DNA of 60,825 nt from Clostridia bacterium (lineage in GTDB: Bacteria > Bacillota > Clostridia > Oscillospirales > Butyricicoccaceae), in assembly GCA_021205365.1 (NCBI GenBank), contig JAJPXP010000010.1, positions 1-60,825 of the forward strand. Reading direction: 5' to 3'. The notes under the pieces are model-generated. The model was not told where the DNA came from, ran no database searches, and saw only the letters and a list, made by a program, of their open reading frames with translations. Both the position numbers and the translations under genes were made by a program. Shown here piece after piece: positions 1-8,554 of this stretch; within the stretch, counting starts at the first letter, position 1; each line of letters starts with the position of its first letter.

Positions 1-90
1 CCCGGCAGCAAGCTTTTATTATTTCGCTTGTCTACCTAGAAGGGAGCATATCACTTGCTTCTGCGGGTTTTTCTATATGTTTTTGTGAAT

Positions 91-693
91 TTACAGGCGC
101 ATCATGCGTGCCAGCTTGGACAGCGGCTGCGGTTCAAGCTCAAATTCGCGCTGCAGCTTGATTGCCAGCTCGTCAAAATCGACTTCACTGCCGCTTTTCA
201 GCTCCAGCTCCATCTCGCAAATTGTGCCCACGCGGCCGTTCCGGGTAAGCTTGCCATAATCAAATGCCAGCTCACAGGTGCAATTGATATATTCCAGCTG
301 GAAATTAAAACGGGTGAACATGGTACGTCCCAGCTCAATCAGATTCGCCTGCAGCAGGCAGTCGCAGATTTCTTTTGGCGCGCCGGCAGACGGCAGGTTC
401 TGGATACCGGTGCGGATGTCCGATGCATGGCATTCATATTCTTCCCGTGCCTTGTAAGCGCCGTTGAAGCCGGTCTGGGCAGCGAGCTTCAGGCATACAA
501 TATTGTCTGTATTTTCCCGGCGCAGGCGCAGGCCGCCATGGGATTTTGCAATCTGCCCATCGGCAGTATCATAATATGTAGCTTCCATTTCCAGCCGGGT
601 TTCTTCCACTACCAGTGGTGCGACCATTTTGCTGTCTGCAATGCGGTCAAACTCAACAGGGTCTTTGATCGTCCATTTGAATTCGCGTTCCAT
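91..693 (-). CDS. CYTH-domain protein (putative inorganic triphosphatase-like)
   Basis: A 200-residue protein of the CYTH (triphosphate tunnel metalloenzyme) superfamily. The N terminus carries the ExExK signature (E2, E4, K6 in MEREFKW). Further tunnel-type charged strands follow: RLRREN near residue 65 and EMELELKSG near residue 160. CYTH proteins bind triphosphates with a divalent metal, and many hydrolyse inorganic triphosphate or thiamine triphosphate; the substrate here cannot be read from sequence. I chose the ATG at 693 because AGGAAAGG lies just upstream and ExExK then falls at the extreme N terminus, as in the family; the frame itself opens upstream at 723. The gene follows proA by about 30 bases on the same strand, so it is probably the last gene of the proBA transcript. 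Confidence 0.8.
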   Translation of the reverse strand: MEREFKWTIKDPVEFDRIADSKMVAPLVVEETRLEMEATYYDTADGQIAKSHGGLRLRRENTDNIVCLKLAAQTGFNGAYKAREEYECHASDIRTGIQNLPSAGAPKEICDCLLQANLIELGRTMFTRFNFQLEYINCTCELAFDYGKLTRNGRVGTICEMELELKSGSEVDFDELAIKLQREFELEPQPLSKLARMMRL

Positions 694-723
694 AAAAGGG
701 TTCCTTTCCTGTGAAAACAGCAA

Positions 724-1971
724 TCAGCGGATATGTCCTTCGCCGTAGATGATATACTTGTTGGAGGTCAGCTCTTTCAGGCCCATCGGACCGCGGGCAT
801 GCAGCTTCTGGGGGGAAATGCCGATTTCTGCACCAAAGCCAAATTCACCGCCGTCTGTGAAACGGGTGGAAGCATTGACATAAACAGCAGCAGCATCTAC
901 ATAATCCAGGAAGCGCTGTGCATGGAAGTAATCATGGGTGACGATGCATTCAGAATGTCCGGTATTATAGTGGTTAATGTGTTCGATTGCAGCATCGACG
1001 GAATCGATGATTTTACAGGAAATTTCGTAGTCGAGATACTCTGTGCCATAATCTTCATCGGTTGCGGGGAGAATGCTGTCTCCGAGTATTGCACAGGTTT
1101 CCGGGCAGCCATGCCAGATGACCTTGTGTTTGTCCAGGCGCTCCTTTGCCTTGGGCAGGAACTGGGCTGCAATATCGCGGTGTACCAGCAGGCTTTCTGC
1201 CGCATTGCAGACGGAAATGCGCTGGCATTTTGCATTTTCCAGAATATCCAGTGCCATATCGATATCTGCGCTGGCATCAATGAAGACATGGCAATTGCCG
1301 ACACCGGTTTCAATGACCGGGACGGTAGCATTGTGGACAACAGCCTGAATCAGGCGGCCGCTGCCGCGTGGAATCAGGACGTCGATCAGGCCATTTGCCT
1401 GCATCATGACATTGGCGCCTTCATGCGTGGTATCCTCGATCAGATTCAGGATATCCGGAGACAGGCCACAGGAAGCAACCGCGTCGCGCATAATCTGCAT
1501 GAGGCAGAGGTTGGAATGGAAGGCTTCCTTGCCGCCGCGCAGGACGCAGGCAGAGCCGGCCTTAAAGCAAAGTGCAGCAGCATCTACGGTAACGTTCGGG
1601 CGCGCTTCGTAAATAATGCCGATGACGCCCATCGGAACACGTTTTTTGCCGATTTTCAGGCCGTTTGGCGTAACCTTCATTTCGGTTACTTCACCAACCG
1701 GGTCAGGCAGGGCAGCCACCTGACGGCAGCCATCTGCGACACCATCAATGCGGTCGTCCCCTAATGTCAGGCGGTCAATCAGGCCCTCATGCAGGCCGTT
1801 TTTCCGGCCGGCATCAATATCCAGCTGATTTGCTTTTTTGATTTCCTCGCGGTGTGCCTGCAACGCGTCTGCAATGGTGAGCAGTACAGCATTTTTTTCC
1901 TTTGTGCCCAGTGTGCCAATTTCGTGCTTGGCTGCGGCGGCACGCTTACAAGTATCGAGTACAGTGTTCAT
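724..1971 (-). CDS. proA: Gamma-glutamyl phosphate reductase
   Basis: Cytoplasmic NADPH-dependent reductase that converts gamma-glutamyl phosphate to glutamate-5-semialdehyde, the second step of proline synthesis. The 415-residue length is normal. The catalytic cysteine is C255 in the segment RISVCNAAES, and the conserved motif YEARPNVTVD lies at about residues 121-130. The ATG at 1971 is preferred over upstream in-frame starts because it follows GAAAGGAC and gives the conserved N terminus. ProB lies immediately upstream (stop at 1985), so the two are translated from one message, the usual arrangement for enzymes sharing a labile intermediate. Confidence 0.96.
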   Translation of the reverse strand: MNTVLDTCKRAAAAKHEIGTLGTKEKNAVLLTIADALQAHREEIKKANQLDIDAGRKNGLHEGLIDRLTLGDDRIDGVADGCRQVAALPDPVGEVTEMKVTPNGLKIGKKRVPMGVIGIIYEARPNVTVDAAALCFKAGSACVLRGGKEAFHSNLCLMQIMRDAVASCGLSPDILNLIEDTTHEGANVMMQANGLIDVLIPRGSGRLIQAVVHNATVPVIETGVGNCHVFIDASADIDMALDILENAKCQRISVCNAAESLLVHRDIAAQFLPKAKERLDKHKVIWHGCPETCAILGDSILPATDEDYGTEYLDYEISCKIIDSVDAAIEHINHYNTGHSECIVTHDYFHAQRFLDYVDAAAVYVNASTRFTDGGEFGFGAEIGISPQKLHARGPMGLKELTSNKYIIYGEGHIR

Positions 1972-1984
1972 GATATCTGTCCTT

Positions 1985-2788
1985 TCAACTCTTTGAAGAG
2001 TAATCCGGCGGCAGGAACAGCGTACCGGAAAGCCGTCCGTCTGCCAATTCATATAAAATTTCCGGTTTTGCGCCATTGACAACAAACATAGGGATGTTCC
2101 GCTCCATGCACAATTCAGCAGCCTTTAATTTGGTGAACATACCGCCGGTACCATTTTCTGTGCCGGCGCCGCCTGCGATGGTACGCAGGTCATCGGTAAT
2201 TTCGTGGACAACCGGAATCAGTCGTGCTTCCGGGTTTTCCCGCGGGTTATCGTCAAACAGGCCATCCATATCTGTGAAGATGACAAGAAGGTCCGCATTG
2301 GAAACGCGTGCGACAACAGCAGCAAGGCTGTCGTTGTCACCAAATTCAATTTCCTCAACGGCAACGGTATCATTTTCATTGACAATAGGAAGTGCATTGG
2401 TTTCCAGCAGCGCATCAAATGTATTATGTACATTATGGCGGCGGTTTTCATCCTCCGTATCTTCGGTGGTAAGCAGGATCTGGGCGGTATGGATGCCATA
2501 TTCTGCAAAAATCTTGTCATAAACATGCATCAGCTCACATTGGCCCACAGCAGCGGCGGCCTGCTTCATGCGCAGGGTCTTCGGACGTTCGGAAAGGCGC
2601 AGCTTGGAAGCGCCGACGCCGATTGCGCCGGAGGACACCAGCATCATTTCATAGCCGCGGTTATGCAGGTCCGCAATGCAGCGGACAAGGCGTTCAATGC
2701 CGCGGATATTCAGCTTGCCAGTGGGATAGGTGAGTGTCGAGGTGCCAACTTTGACCACGATGCGGCGCACCTGACTCAGATTCATCAT
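1985..2788 (-). CDS. proB: Glutamate 5-kinase, short form without PUA domain
   Basis: Phosphorylates the gamma-carboxylate of glutamate with ATP, the first and normally proline-inhibited step of proline synthesis. The amino acid kinase fold is clear: VVKVGTSTLT near the N terminus, SSGAIGVG near residue 53, DNDSLAAVVA in the middle and GTGGMFTKLKAAE near residue 212. The protein is 267 residues, whereas E. coli ProB is about 367 because of a C-terminal PUA domain; this is a kinase-only version, a form known in other bacteria. Start at 2788 follows AAAGGAGAA. It is the first gene of the proB-proA-CYTH set. Confidence 0.95.
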   Translation of the reverse strand: MMNLSQVRRIVVKVGTSTLTYPTGKLNIRGIERLVRCIADLHNRGYEMMLVSSGAIGVGASKLRLSERPKTLRMKQAAAAVGQCELMHVYDKIFAEYGIHTAQILLTTEDTEDENRRHNVHNTFDALLETNALPIVNENDTVAVEEIEFGDNDSLAAVVARVSNADLLVIFTDMDGLFDDNPRENPEARLIPVVHEITDDLRTIAGGAGTENGTGGMFTKLKAAELCMERNIPMFVVNGAKPEILYELADGRLSGTLFLPPDYSSKS

Positions 2789-2853
2789 ATAAGGATTCTC
2801 CTTTTTCGCATTCTGTAAAAGAAGCGGATTTCATTTTCACATTTACGCATACC

Positions 2854-2882
2854 ATTTTAGCACGAAATGCAGGAGGATACAA
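2854..2882 (-). promoter_or_regulatory. Promoter for proB-proA
   Basis: Reading the minus strand, TTGTAT (complement of 2877-2882) is followed after exactly 17 bases by TAAAAT (complement of 2854-2859). The start codon of proB is about 65 bases further on. The -35 box lies inside a perfect palindrome (2875-2890). Confidence 0.65.
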
Positions 2883-2890
2883 TTGTATCC
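2875..2890. promoter_or_regulatory. 16-bp palindrome over the proBA -35 box, candidate operator
   Basis: GGATACAATTGTATCC is a perfect 16-base palindrome that contains the -35 hexamer of the proposed proBA promoter. It has no T-run and no loop, so a protein-binding site is a better explanation than a terminator. The regulator is not identifiable from this window. Confidence 0.5.
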
Positions 2891-3123
2891 CCCGTGAAAT
2901 ATGGGAAGATTTCAATATACGGCTGGTATGCTGCTGCTCTATTGCCGCGTGTTCCTGCTGCTGGGCGGCGGCAGGCGGGTTCTCCCGGTGGTCTGGGGGA
3001 TTGCGGGCAGAGCACGCAGGGCGGCACTGTTACCTAAAATATCCTGAGATGGTGTAAAATGTACTTTTTTTGTTTCTGCTTCAAAAAATCTTGCATTCTA
3101 TTGACCATTGCGTCAACAAACTG

Positions 3124-3153
3124 TTAACAAAACGGCATGGTCTGTGCTATAAT
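3124..3153 (+). promoter_or_regulatory. Promoter for zapA and downstream envelope genes
   Basis: TTAACA (3124-3129) and TATAAT (3148-3153) are separated by 18 bases, a good housekeeping promoter about 75 bases upstream of zapA. The rest of the 2.8-3.2 kb intergenic region holds only this promoter, the divergent proBA promoter and no convincing gene. Confidence 0.65.
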
Positions 3154-3229
3154 AATCCTGTATGAAGAAATTCGCCCGCGGTGAAGAAACTTTGAGCCGT
3201 GAGAGTGGACAATTGGAGGCAGGGATTCC

Positions 3230-3940
3230 ATGAAAAACAGAGTCGAAGTCGTCATTGCCGGCAACCGGTTCACCATGACCGGCGAGCAGGATGAGGAATA
3301 TATGACCAAAATTGCGACACTGGTAGATAACCGTGTATGCAAGGCAAGAGAAAGCGGTGCCAATATGCTGCAGGCTGTTCTGCTGACTGCATGCGATATG
3401 GCAGATAATTATGTACAGGCAGTACAGGGAGCAGAGAATCTGCGCACGCAGATTTCCGGCTATCTGGCGGAAAACAAAAATCTGTCGCGTGAGCTTGCAG
3501 ATGCACAGGAGGAAATCAGCAGCCTGGAGCGCAGCGCAAATGAGAAGGACAAGGAAATGGCGGATGTCAACCGCTTTAAGGACCGCATTTCCGAGCTGGA
3601 AGCGCTGGTAGCAGCAAATGAAGCGGATAAGGTACGCATCACAGAGCTGGAAGATAAGCTCAGCGAAACACAGAAGCGTGTGCAGAGCATTTCCGCAGAG
3701 GCAGATGCACGTACCCGCCGGGTCAGTGAGCTAGAGCAGCAGCTGGCAGAGGCAGATGCACGCCATAACAACGATCTGGAGCAGGCAGAGCGCACCGGAC
3801 GTGAGCTGCGTGAACTGCGGGAAAAGGTTGTTGACGGAGATAAGAAGCAGCGCCGTATTGAGGAGCTGGAAAAGGAACTGGCTTCTACCGAGCGCCAGCT
3901 CAATGAAGTCCGTTCCCGTCTGTCCAGACTGCTCAAGTGA
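3230..3940 (+). CDS. zapA: ZapA-like cell division protein with extended coiled coil
   Basis: The first 75 or so residues match the ZapA fold: an N-terminal strand motif (VEVVIAGNRFTMTG), a DEEYMTKIATLVD segment and a helix ending around ADNYVQ. ZapA binds FtsZ and bundles Z-ring protofilaments. Typical bacterial ZapA is about 90-110 residues; this one is 236 because a continuous, highly charged coiled coil of about 150 residues follows (repeated ELE, EEL and AEAD heptads). Start ATG at 3230 follows GGAGGCAGGG. The stop overlaps the GTG start of the next gene, so translation is probably coupled. Confidence 0.85.
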   Translation: MKNRVEVVIAGNRFTMTGEQDEEYMTKIATLVDNRVCKARESGANMLQAVLLTACDMADNYVQAVQGAENLRTQISGYLAENKNLSRELADAQEEISSLERSANEKDKEMADVNRFKDRISELEALVAANEADKVRITELEDKLSETQKRVQSISAEADARTRRVSELEQQLAEADARHNNDLEQAERTGRELRELREKVVDGDKKQRRIEELEKELASTERQLNEVRSRLSRLLK

Positions 3941-6048
3941 TACAGAAACCATTGCCGGAGCTGCTGGCGCCTGCGGGTTCCATGGAAGCCGTACGTGCTG
4001 CTGTGCAGAATGGCGCAGATGCCGTATATCTGGGCTTTGGCACCTTCAACGCGCGCAGGGGTGCAAAGAATTTTTCCGCGGACGAAATGCGGGAGGCCCT
4101 GTTATATTGCCGCCTGCGGGGTGTGAAAACCAATGTAACCGTCAATACACTGGCAGCAGACCGTGAAATTCCGGCGTTGCTGGAGGACGTCCGGCTGCTG
4201 CTGGAATCCGGAGCAGATGCATTGATTGTACAGGACCTGGGTGCAGCACGCTGTATCCATGAAACCTTTCCGGATGCAGTCCTCCATGCATCCACACAGA
4301 TGACCGTGCATTCCCTGGAGGGTGCGCTGGCAGCGAAGAGGCTGGGCTTTTCCCGTGTGGTTTTGTCCCGCGAGCTGCCGTTGGAGGAAATTCAGTATAT
4401 TACCGCACATGCCGGCGTGGAAACCGAGGTTTTTGTCCACGGTGCGCTGTGCATGTGTTATTCAGGGCAGTGTGAGCTGTCCGCTGTCATTGGAAGGCGA
4501 AGCGGCAACCGTGGATTGTGTGCACAGCCATGCCGCCTGCCATACGGCGGGAAAAACAGCTATCCCATGAGCCTGAAGGATTTGTGCCTGCTGCCGCGCC
4601 TGCAGGTATTGTGTGACGCGGGTGTGTCCTCGCTGAAAATTGAGGGACGCATGAAGCGCCCGGAATATGTTGCCATTGTGACAAAAATCTATGCATCTGT
4701 TCTGCGGGAAGGCAGAATGCCGACCAAAGAAGAGATGGACACGCTGGCAAAGGTCTTTTCCCGCGACGGCTTTACACAGGGCTATCTGGATGACAAAATA
4801 GGGCCGTCCATGTTTGGGACCCGCCCGGCAGTGCCGGAAAGCGGTTTGAAGCCGTTATATGATGCGGTTTCCCGCAGCTTTGCAGAGGGGCAGGAATGTG
4901 GCAGTGTTCCAATAGAACTTGTGTTTACTGCGTGTGCGGATGAATCCATGACACTGACCGCAAGCGATGGGGCGCATACCGCTGTTGTCACGGGCGACGC
5001 TGCAGAGCGTGCACAAAAGCGGGAAACAACCGCAGAAGATATTGAAAAATCCCTGCGTAAGACAGGCGGAACCGTCTTTACCGTGCAGGAAATCAAAATA
5101 AATCTGGATGGCGGCCTGCGGATTGCCGCCAAACAGCTCAATGACCTGCGCCGGCAGGCATTGAGGGAGATAGAACAACAGCGCAGGATCGTCCCTCCGG
5201 TGCGGGAACATGCCGGACGGCGTGAGATTGCAGCGCAGAAGGCGGGCTTTGCCGGTTATACGGTACAGGTGCGTGAGCTGGCACAGATTTCGGACGAAAT
5301 GGCACAGCTTCCGGTGCAGGCATATTATGTGCCGGCAAAGGAACTGGTGCGCCATACGAGACGGGCACAGCAGCTGATGGAAAGCGGCTGCGTGCTGGTG
5401 CCGGTGCTGCCGCGTGTGATCTGGGACAGGGAACAGGCGGATGTTGTCACACAGCTCGAACACTGCAAACAGCTGGGCTGTCAGGCTGCTTTGTGCGGCA
5501 ATATCGGACAGCCTGCGCTGGTACAGCAGCTGGGGCTGCAGGCGATCGGTGATTTTGGACTGAATGCGTTTAACTCCGATGCACTGGAAACCCTCCGCCA
5601 GATGGGCGTGACGCGCCAGACGTTGTCGTATGAGCTGCGTCTGCCGCAGATTCGGGATATCCAAAAGCCGATAGAAACCGAATTGATAGTTTGTGGACGT
5701 CTGCCGCTGATGCTGACAGAGAATTGTATGATGACTGGTAAAAAAGGCGGCTGCAGGCGGGATGGTACGGGAATCTGTGCCAAAGGGGTATTTTACCTGG
5801 CCGACCGCAAGGGAGCAAAATTCCCGGTTTTCCGGGAAGAGCACTGCCGGAACAGCCTGTATAATTCCCAGCCGTTGTTTTTGGAGAAAGAAGCATACAG
5901 CAGCACGGGTATTACCCATGCACGGCTGTTGTTTACTGACGAAAATCCGAAGCAGGCAGCACGGATTGCCAGGGCTGTGCTTTCCGGGCAGCAGCCGGAT
6001 TTTGGTATGCCGCTGACACGTGGCTTATACCGCAGAGGAGTGGAATAA
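3937..6048 (+). CDS. U32 family peptidase / RNA-modification-type protein with DUF3656-like C terminus
   Basis: The N-terminal half is a U32 (collagenase-like) TIM-barrel: PELLAPAGSMEA at residues 7-18, NGADAVYLGF at about 25-34, then the cysteine-rich signature CMCYSGQCELS followed by GNRGLCAQPCR around residues 170-200. Family members include proteins required for tRNA and 23S rRNA hydroxylation (TrhP/RlhA type), as well as proteins annotated as peptidases, so the true activity is open. The 703-residue length fits the long form with an extra C-terminal domain, which has its own cysteines (ENCMMTGKKGGCRRDG, CAKG, EEHC). Start is GTG at 3937, overlapping the zapA stop as GTGA with no clear separate binding site, which implies coupled translation. 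A later ATG would cut the conserved LLAPAGS motif. Confidence 0.9.
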   Translation: MIQKPLPELLAPAGSMEAVRAAVQNGADAVYLGFGTFNARRGAKNFSADEMREALLYCRLRGVKTNVTVNTLAADREIPALLEDVRLLLESGADALIVQDLGAARCIHETFPDAVLHASTQMTVHSLEGALAAKRLGFSRVVLSRELPLEEIQYITAHAGVETEVFVHGALCMCYSGQCELSAVIGRRSGNRGLCAQPCRLPYGGKNSYPMSLKDLCLLPRLQVLCDAGVSSLKIEGRMKRPEYVAIVTKIYASVLREGRMPTKEEMDTLAKVFSRDGFTQGYLDDKIGPSMFGTRPAVPESGLKPLYDAVSRSFAEGQECGSVPIELVFTACADESMTLTASDGAHTAVVTGDAAERAQKRETTAEDIEKSLRKTGGTVFTVQEIKINLDGGLRIAAKQLNDLRRQALREIEQQRRIVPPVREHAGRREIAAQKAGFAGYTVQVRELAQISDEMAQLPVQAYYVPAKELVRHTRRAQQLMESGCVLVPVLPRVIWDREQADVVTQLEHCKQLGCQAALCGNIGQPALVQQLGLQAIGDFGLNAFNSDALETLRQMGVTRQTLSYELRLPQIRDIQKPIETELIVCGRLPLMLTENCMMTGKKGGCRRDGTGICAKGVFYLADRKGAKFPVFREEHCRNSLYNSQPLFLEKEAYSSTGITHARLLFTDENPKQAARIARAVLSGQQPDFGMPLTRGLYRRGVE

Positions 6049-6055
6049 AACAATT

Positions 6056-6508
6056 ATGTTAACCGTAAAATTCCGGCGCATGCCGACGCCGCAGGGGAAA
6101 AAGCCTGCATTGCCGCAGCATGCAACCGGAGGCTCTGCAGGCGCAGACCTGCATGCAAATATAGACGAACCGGTGACATTGGAACCGATGGCACGTGCCG
6201 TGGTCCCGACTGGGCTGGCGATTGAGCTGCCGGACGCGGGCTATGGCGCATTTGTGTTTGCCCGCAGCGGGCTTGGCATCCGCCATGGACTGACATTGTC
6301 CAATGGTGTCGGGGTGATTGACAGCGATTACCGTGGTGAAATTTCCGTTGGGCTGGTCAATTTGTCCGATACGGCATATACGATTCAGCCGGGGGAACGC
6401 ATTGCACAGCTGTGCATCCTTCCGGTGGTACAGTTTACTGCAGCCGAAGCGGAGGAGCTGACACAGACCGCACGCGGAAGCGGCGGCTTTGGCTCCACCG
6501 GACGATAA
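6056..6508 (+). CDS. dut: dUTP diphosphatase (trimeric dUTPase)
   Basis: Hydrolyses dUTP to dUMP and pyrophosphate, keeping uracil out of DNA and supplying dUMP for dTMP synthesis. All five motifs of the homotrimeric family are visible in 150 residues: SAGADLHA (motif 1), FARSGLG (motif 2), GVIDSDYRGEI (motif 3, catalytic Asp), PGERIAQL (motif 4) and the flexible C-terminal RGSGGFGSTGR (motif 5). The frame opens at 6020, but MLTVKFRRMP at 6056 is the usual N terminus for the family; the ribosome site is a GGAG rather far upstream, so the exact start is the weak point. Confidence 0.94.
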   Translation: MLTVKFRRMPTPQGKKPALPQHATGGSAGADLHANIDEPVTLEPMARAVVPTGLAIELPDAGYGAFVFARSGLGIRHGLTLSNGVGVIDSDYRGEISVGLVNLSDTAYTIQPGERIAQLCILPVVQFTAAEAEELTQTARGSGGFGSTGR

Positions 6509-6523
6509 GGAGGATGTAGAATC

Positions 6524-7129
6524 ATGATACAATTCCAGCATCATCCGGTGATACTGGCTTCCCAGTCGCCGAGGCGGCAGGAGCTGCTGGCACGCATCAC
6601 GGCGGAATTTGAAGTACATCCGGCGGATGTGGATGAAAGCCTGTTGCCGGGCTGTACGCCGAAACAGAATGTACAGCAGCTGGCACAGCGCAAGGCAAGG
6701 GCGGTTTTTGAACAGGCGGAAGCGAATGCGCTGGTCATTGCAGCGGATACGATTGTTGTTTGCGATGATACCATCCTCGGCAAGCCGGAGGATGAGGCGC
6801 ATGCGGCACAGATGCTGCATATGCTGTCCGGCAGAACCCATCAGGTCATGACCGCTGTGTGTGTGAAGACAGCGGAAACCGAGCTGGCAGAAGTATCTGT
6901 CACGGATGTCACATTCCGCACCCTGCGGGATGAGGAGAGAAAGGCCTATGTTTCCAGCGGGGAACCGATGGACAAGGCGGGGGCGTATGGCATCCAGGGA
7001 CAGGGAGGATTGTTTGTATCCGGCATCCATGGAGATTATTACGGCGTCATGGGACTGCCGATTTGTATGTTATATGAAATGCTGCAGCAGGTTTGCAGCG
7101 GGATGAACGCGGAGACGCAGAAAGGTTGA
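6524..7129 (+). CDS. maf: Maf family nucleoside triphosphate pyrophosphatase
   Basis: Hydrolyses non-canonical or excess nucleoside triphosphates (dTTP, UTP or modified bases in studied members) to monophosphates. The N terminus LASQSPRRQELL is the family signature (S-x-S-x-R-R), AADTIVVCDD near residue 75 supplies metal-binding aspartates, and GKPEDEAHAAQML follows. Length 201 is normal. GGAGG precedes the ATG at 6524. The gene sits between dut and mreC, as in many Firmicutes; its stop overlaps the mreC start as TGATG. Confidence 0.93.
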   Translation: MIQFQHHPVILASQSPRRQELLARITAEFEVHPADVDESLLPGCTPKQNVQQLAQRKARAVFEQAEANALVIAADTIVVCDDTILGKPEDEAHAAQMLHMLSGRTHQVMTAVCVKTAETELAEVSVTDVTFRTLRDEERKAYVSSGEPMDKAGAYGIQGQGGLFVSGIHGDYYGVMGLPICMLYEMLQQVCSGMNAETQKG

Positions 7130-7986
7130 TGGGCTTGCGGAAAACTTGGAGAAAAATTGTCCATACCAGATGGTTCCCTGCTGCGGTGCTTGCGGTTATA
7201 GTTTGTCTGGTATTGGCGATATTTACCGGAGCTTCGGGGAGAGACAGCGTCATTTCCCGTACCCTTGGCAATGTATTGCTTCCGGCAGAACGCGGCATTA
7301 CCCATGCGGCAGTGGGAGTGGCGGACAAATACAATAAATTTTTTCACTATGATGAGATGGCTGCGGAAAATGAGCAGCTCAAGCAGCAGATTGCAGATTT
7401 GACCAGCCAGCTGGAGAAGGCACAGTCTGCTGTGACGGAAAATGAAGAACTCAAAGAGATGCTCGGCGTTGCGGAGCGCAATACGGAGTTTACGTATGAA
7501 GCGGCACAGGTTGTGGGCCGTATGCTGGATGAATGGTCCAGCGTCCTGACCATTGATGCTGGAAGCGCAGAGGGCCTGGAGAAAAATGACTGTGTTGTCA
7601 CCGCAAGCGGCATGGTTGGCTATATCAGTGATTTGTCTGAGCACTCCGCACAGGTTACCACGGTGATTGACAGTGATATGTCTGCCGGCGCGTTGGTATC
7701 CCGTACTGGTGCGCTCGGCGTAGCAGAGGGCGATTACCAGCTGATGAGTGACGGCAAGCTGAAGGTCAGCTACCTGAGCAAGGATGCGGATGTGGTTGTC
7801 GGCGACACGGTGCGGACCTCGGGCACTGGCGGGGTATTCCCGAAGGGGCTTGCGATCGGCACAGTGGAAAGCGTTCAGACAGAAAGCGACGGCATGTCAA
7901 ACTATGCTGTGCTTGTACCAATGGTGGATATCACATCGCTCACCAACGTATATATCATCACAGAGACTGCGACAACCAGTGAATAA
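7129..7986 (+). CDS. mreC: Rod shape-determining protein MreC
   Basis: Elongasome scaffold protein, anchored by one N-terminal membrane segment (about residues 14-33), followed by a coiled coil (AAENEQLKQQIADLTSQLEKAQ) and the beta-rich extracytoplasmic MreC core containing GMVGYISDL and the conserved LLVPMVDI-like end (VLVPMVDITSLTNVYI). 285 residues is typical. ATG at 7129 overlaps the maf stop. MreC works with MreD, MreB, RodA and PBP2 in lateral wall synthesis. MreB is not adjacent here. Confidence 0.94.
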   Translation: MGLRKTWRKIVHTRWFPAAVLAVIVCLVLAIFTGASGRDSVISRTLGNVLLPAERGITHAAVGVADKYNKFFHYDEMAAENEQLKQQIADLTSQLEKAQSAVTENEELKEMLGVAERNTEFTYEAAQVVGRMLDEWSSVLTIDAGSAEGLEKNDCVVTASGMVGYISDLSEHSAQVTTVIDSDMSAGALVSRTGALGVAEGDYQLMSDGKLKVSYLSKDADVVVGDTVRTSGTGGVFPKGLAIGTVESVQTESDGMSNYAVLVPMVDITSLTNVYIITETATTSE

Positions 7987-7996
7987 GGAGGACGAG

Positions 7997-8554
7997 ATGA
8001 AACAACGTAACCTGTCCTTCGTCCTGCGTGTGGCGCTGTGCATAGTTCTGCTTGTAGTGGCTTATGTGCTGCAGTGCAGTCTTGGCATCCGCTTTTCGAT
8101 TTTTGGCGTGCATATTGACCTGCTTCCGCTGATTGTTGCGGCAGTAGGTGTTGTTATGGGCTCCGGTGCGGGCTTTGTGTGCGGATTTGCAGCCGGACTG
8201 CTGTATGATGTATCCGCCAGCGGCATTGAGGGCATTTATCCGCTGTATTATCTGATCTGCGGCATCCTCTGCGGCACTGCCGGAGAACGGTTCCGCAACC
8301 GGCAGATCCGCGGTACGATGCTTTGCTCTGCCAGTGTGATCCTTGCGCTGGCAGCAATCCGTTATCTGTTTCTTTTTCAGTTCAGCGATATGGGTATTTT
8401 GATTTTTGCACGCAATATCGCGGCACAGCTGCTGTTGGCCGTCGTTCTCAGCCCGATTGTGCTGGTAGTTGTGCGCATGGTCAGCGGAAGAAAGAAAACG
8501 GCGTCCATTTCCCTTGAACAGTCCATGGAAGGAGGCAGCAATGGACCGTCATAA
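7997..8554 (+). CDS. mreD: Rod shape-determining protein MreD
   Basis: A 185-residue integral membrane protein with about five hydrophobic helices and little soluble sequence, located directly between mreC and the class B penicillin-binding protein gene, which is the diagnostic context for MreD. The stretch DLLPLIVAAVGVVMGSGAGF and following FAAGLLYDV fit the family. ATG at 7997 follows AAGGAGGACGAG. It overlaps the next gene by 14 bases. The frame remains open upstream to 7784, but only the internal start has a binding site. Confidence 0.9.
   Translation: MKQRNLSFVLRVALCIVLLVVAYVLQCSLGIRFSIFGVHIDLLPLIVAAVGVVMGSGAGFVCGFAAGLLYDVSASGIEGIYPLYYLICGILCGTAGERFRNRQIRGTMLCSASVILALAAIRYLFLFQFSDMGILIFARNIAAQLLLAVVLSPIVLVVVRMVSGRKKTASISLEQSMEGGSNGPS

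Noticed and set aside
1-90. Possible terminator of the proBA-CYTH transcript at the window start
   Set aside because: Only a weak AGAAG/CTTCT pairing is visible and the region is cut by the window edge.
2901-3047. A 48-codon GC-rich ORF with a hydrophobic N terminus in the proB-zapA gap
   Set aside because: No ribosome binding site at proper distance and no recognisable sequence; I could not support it as a gene.
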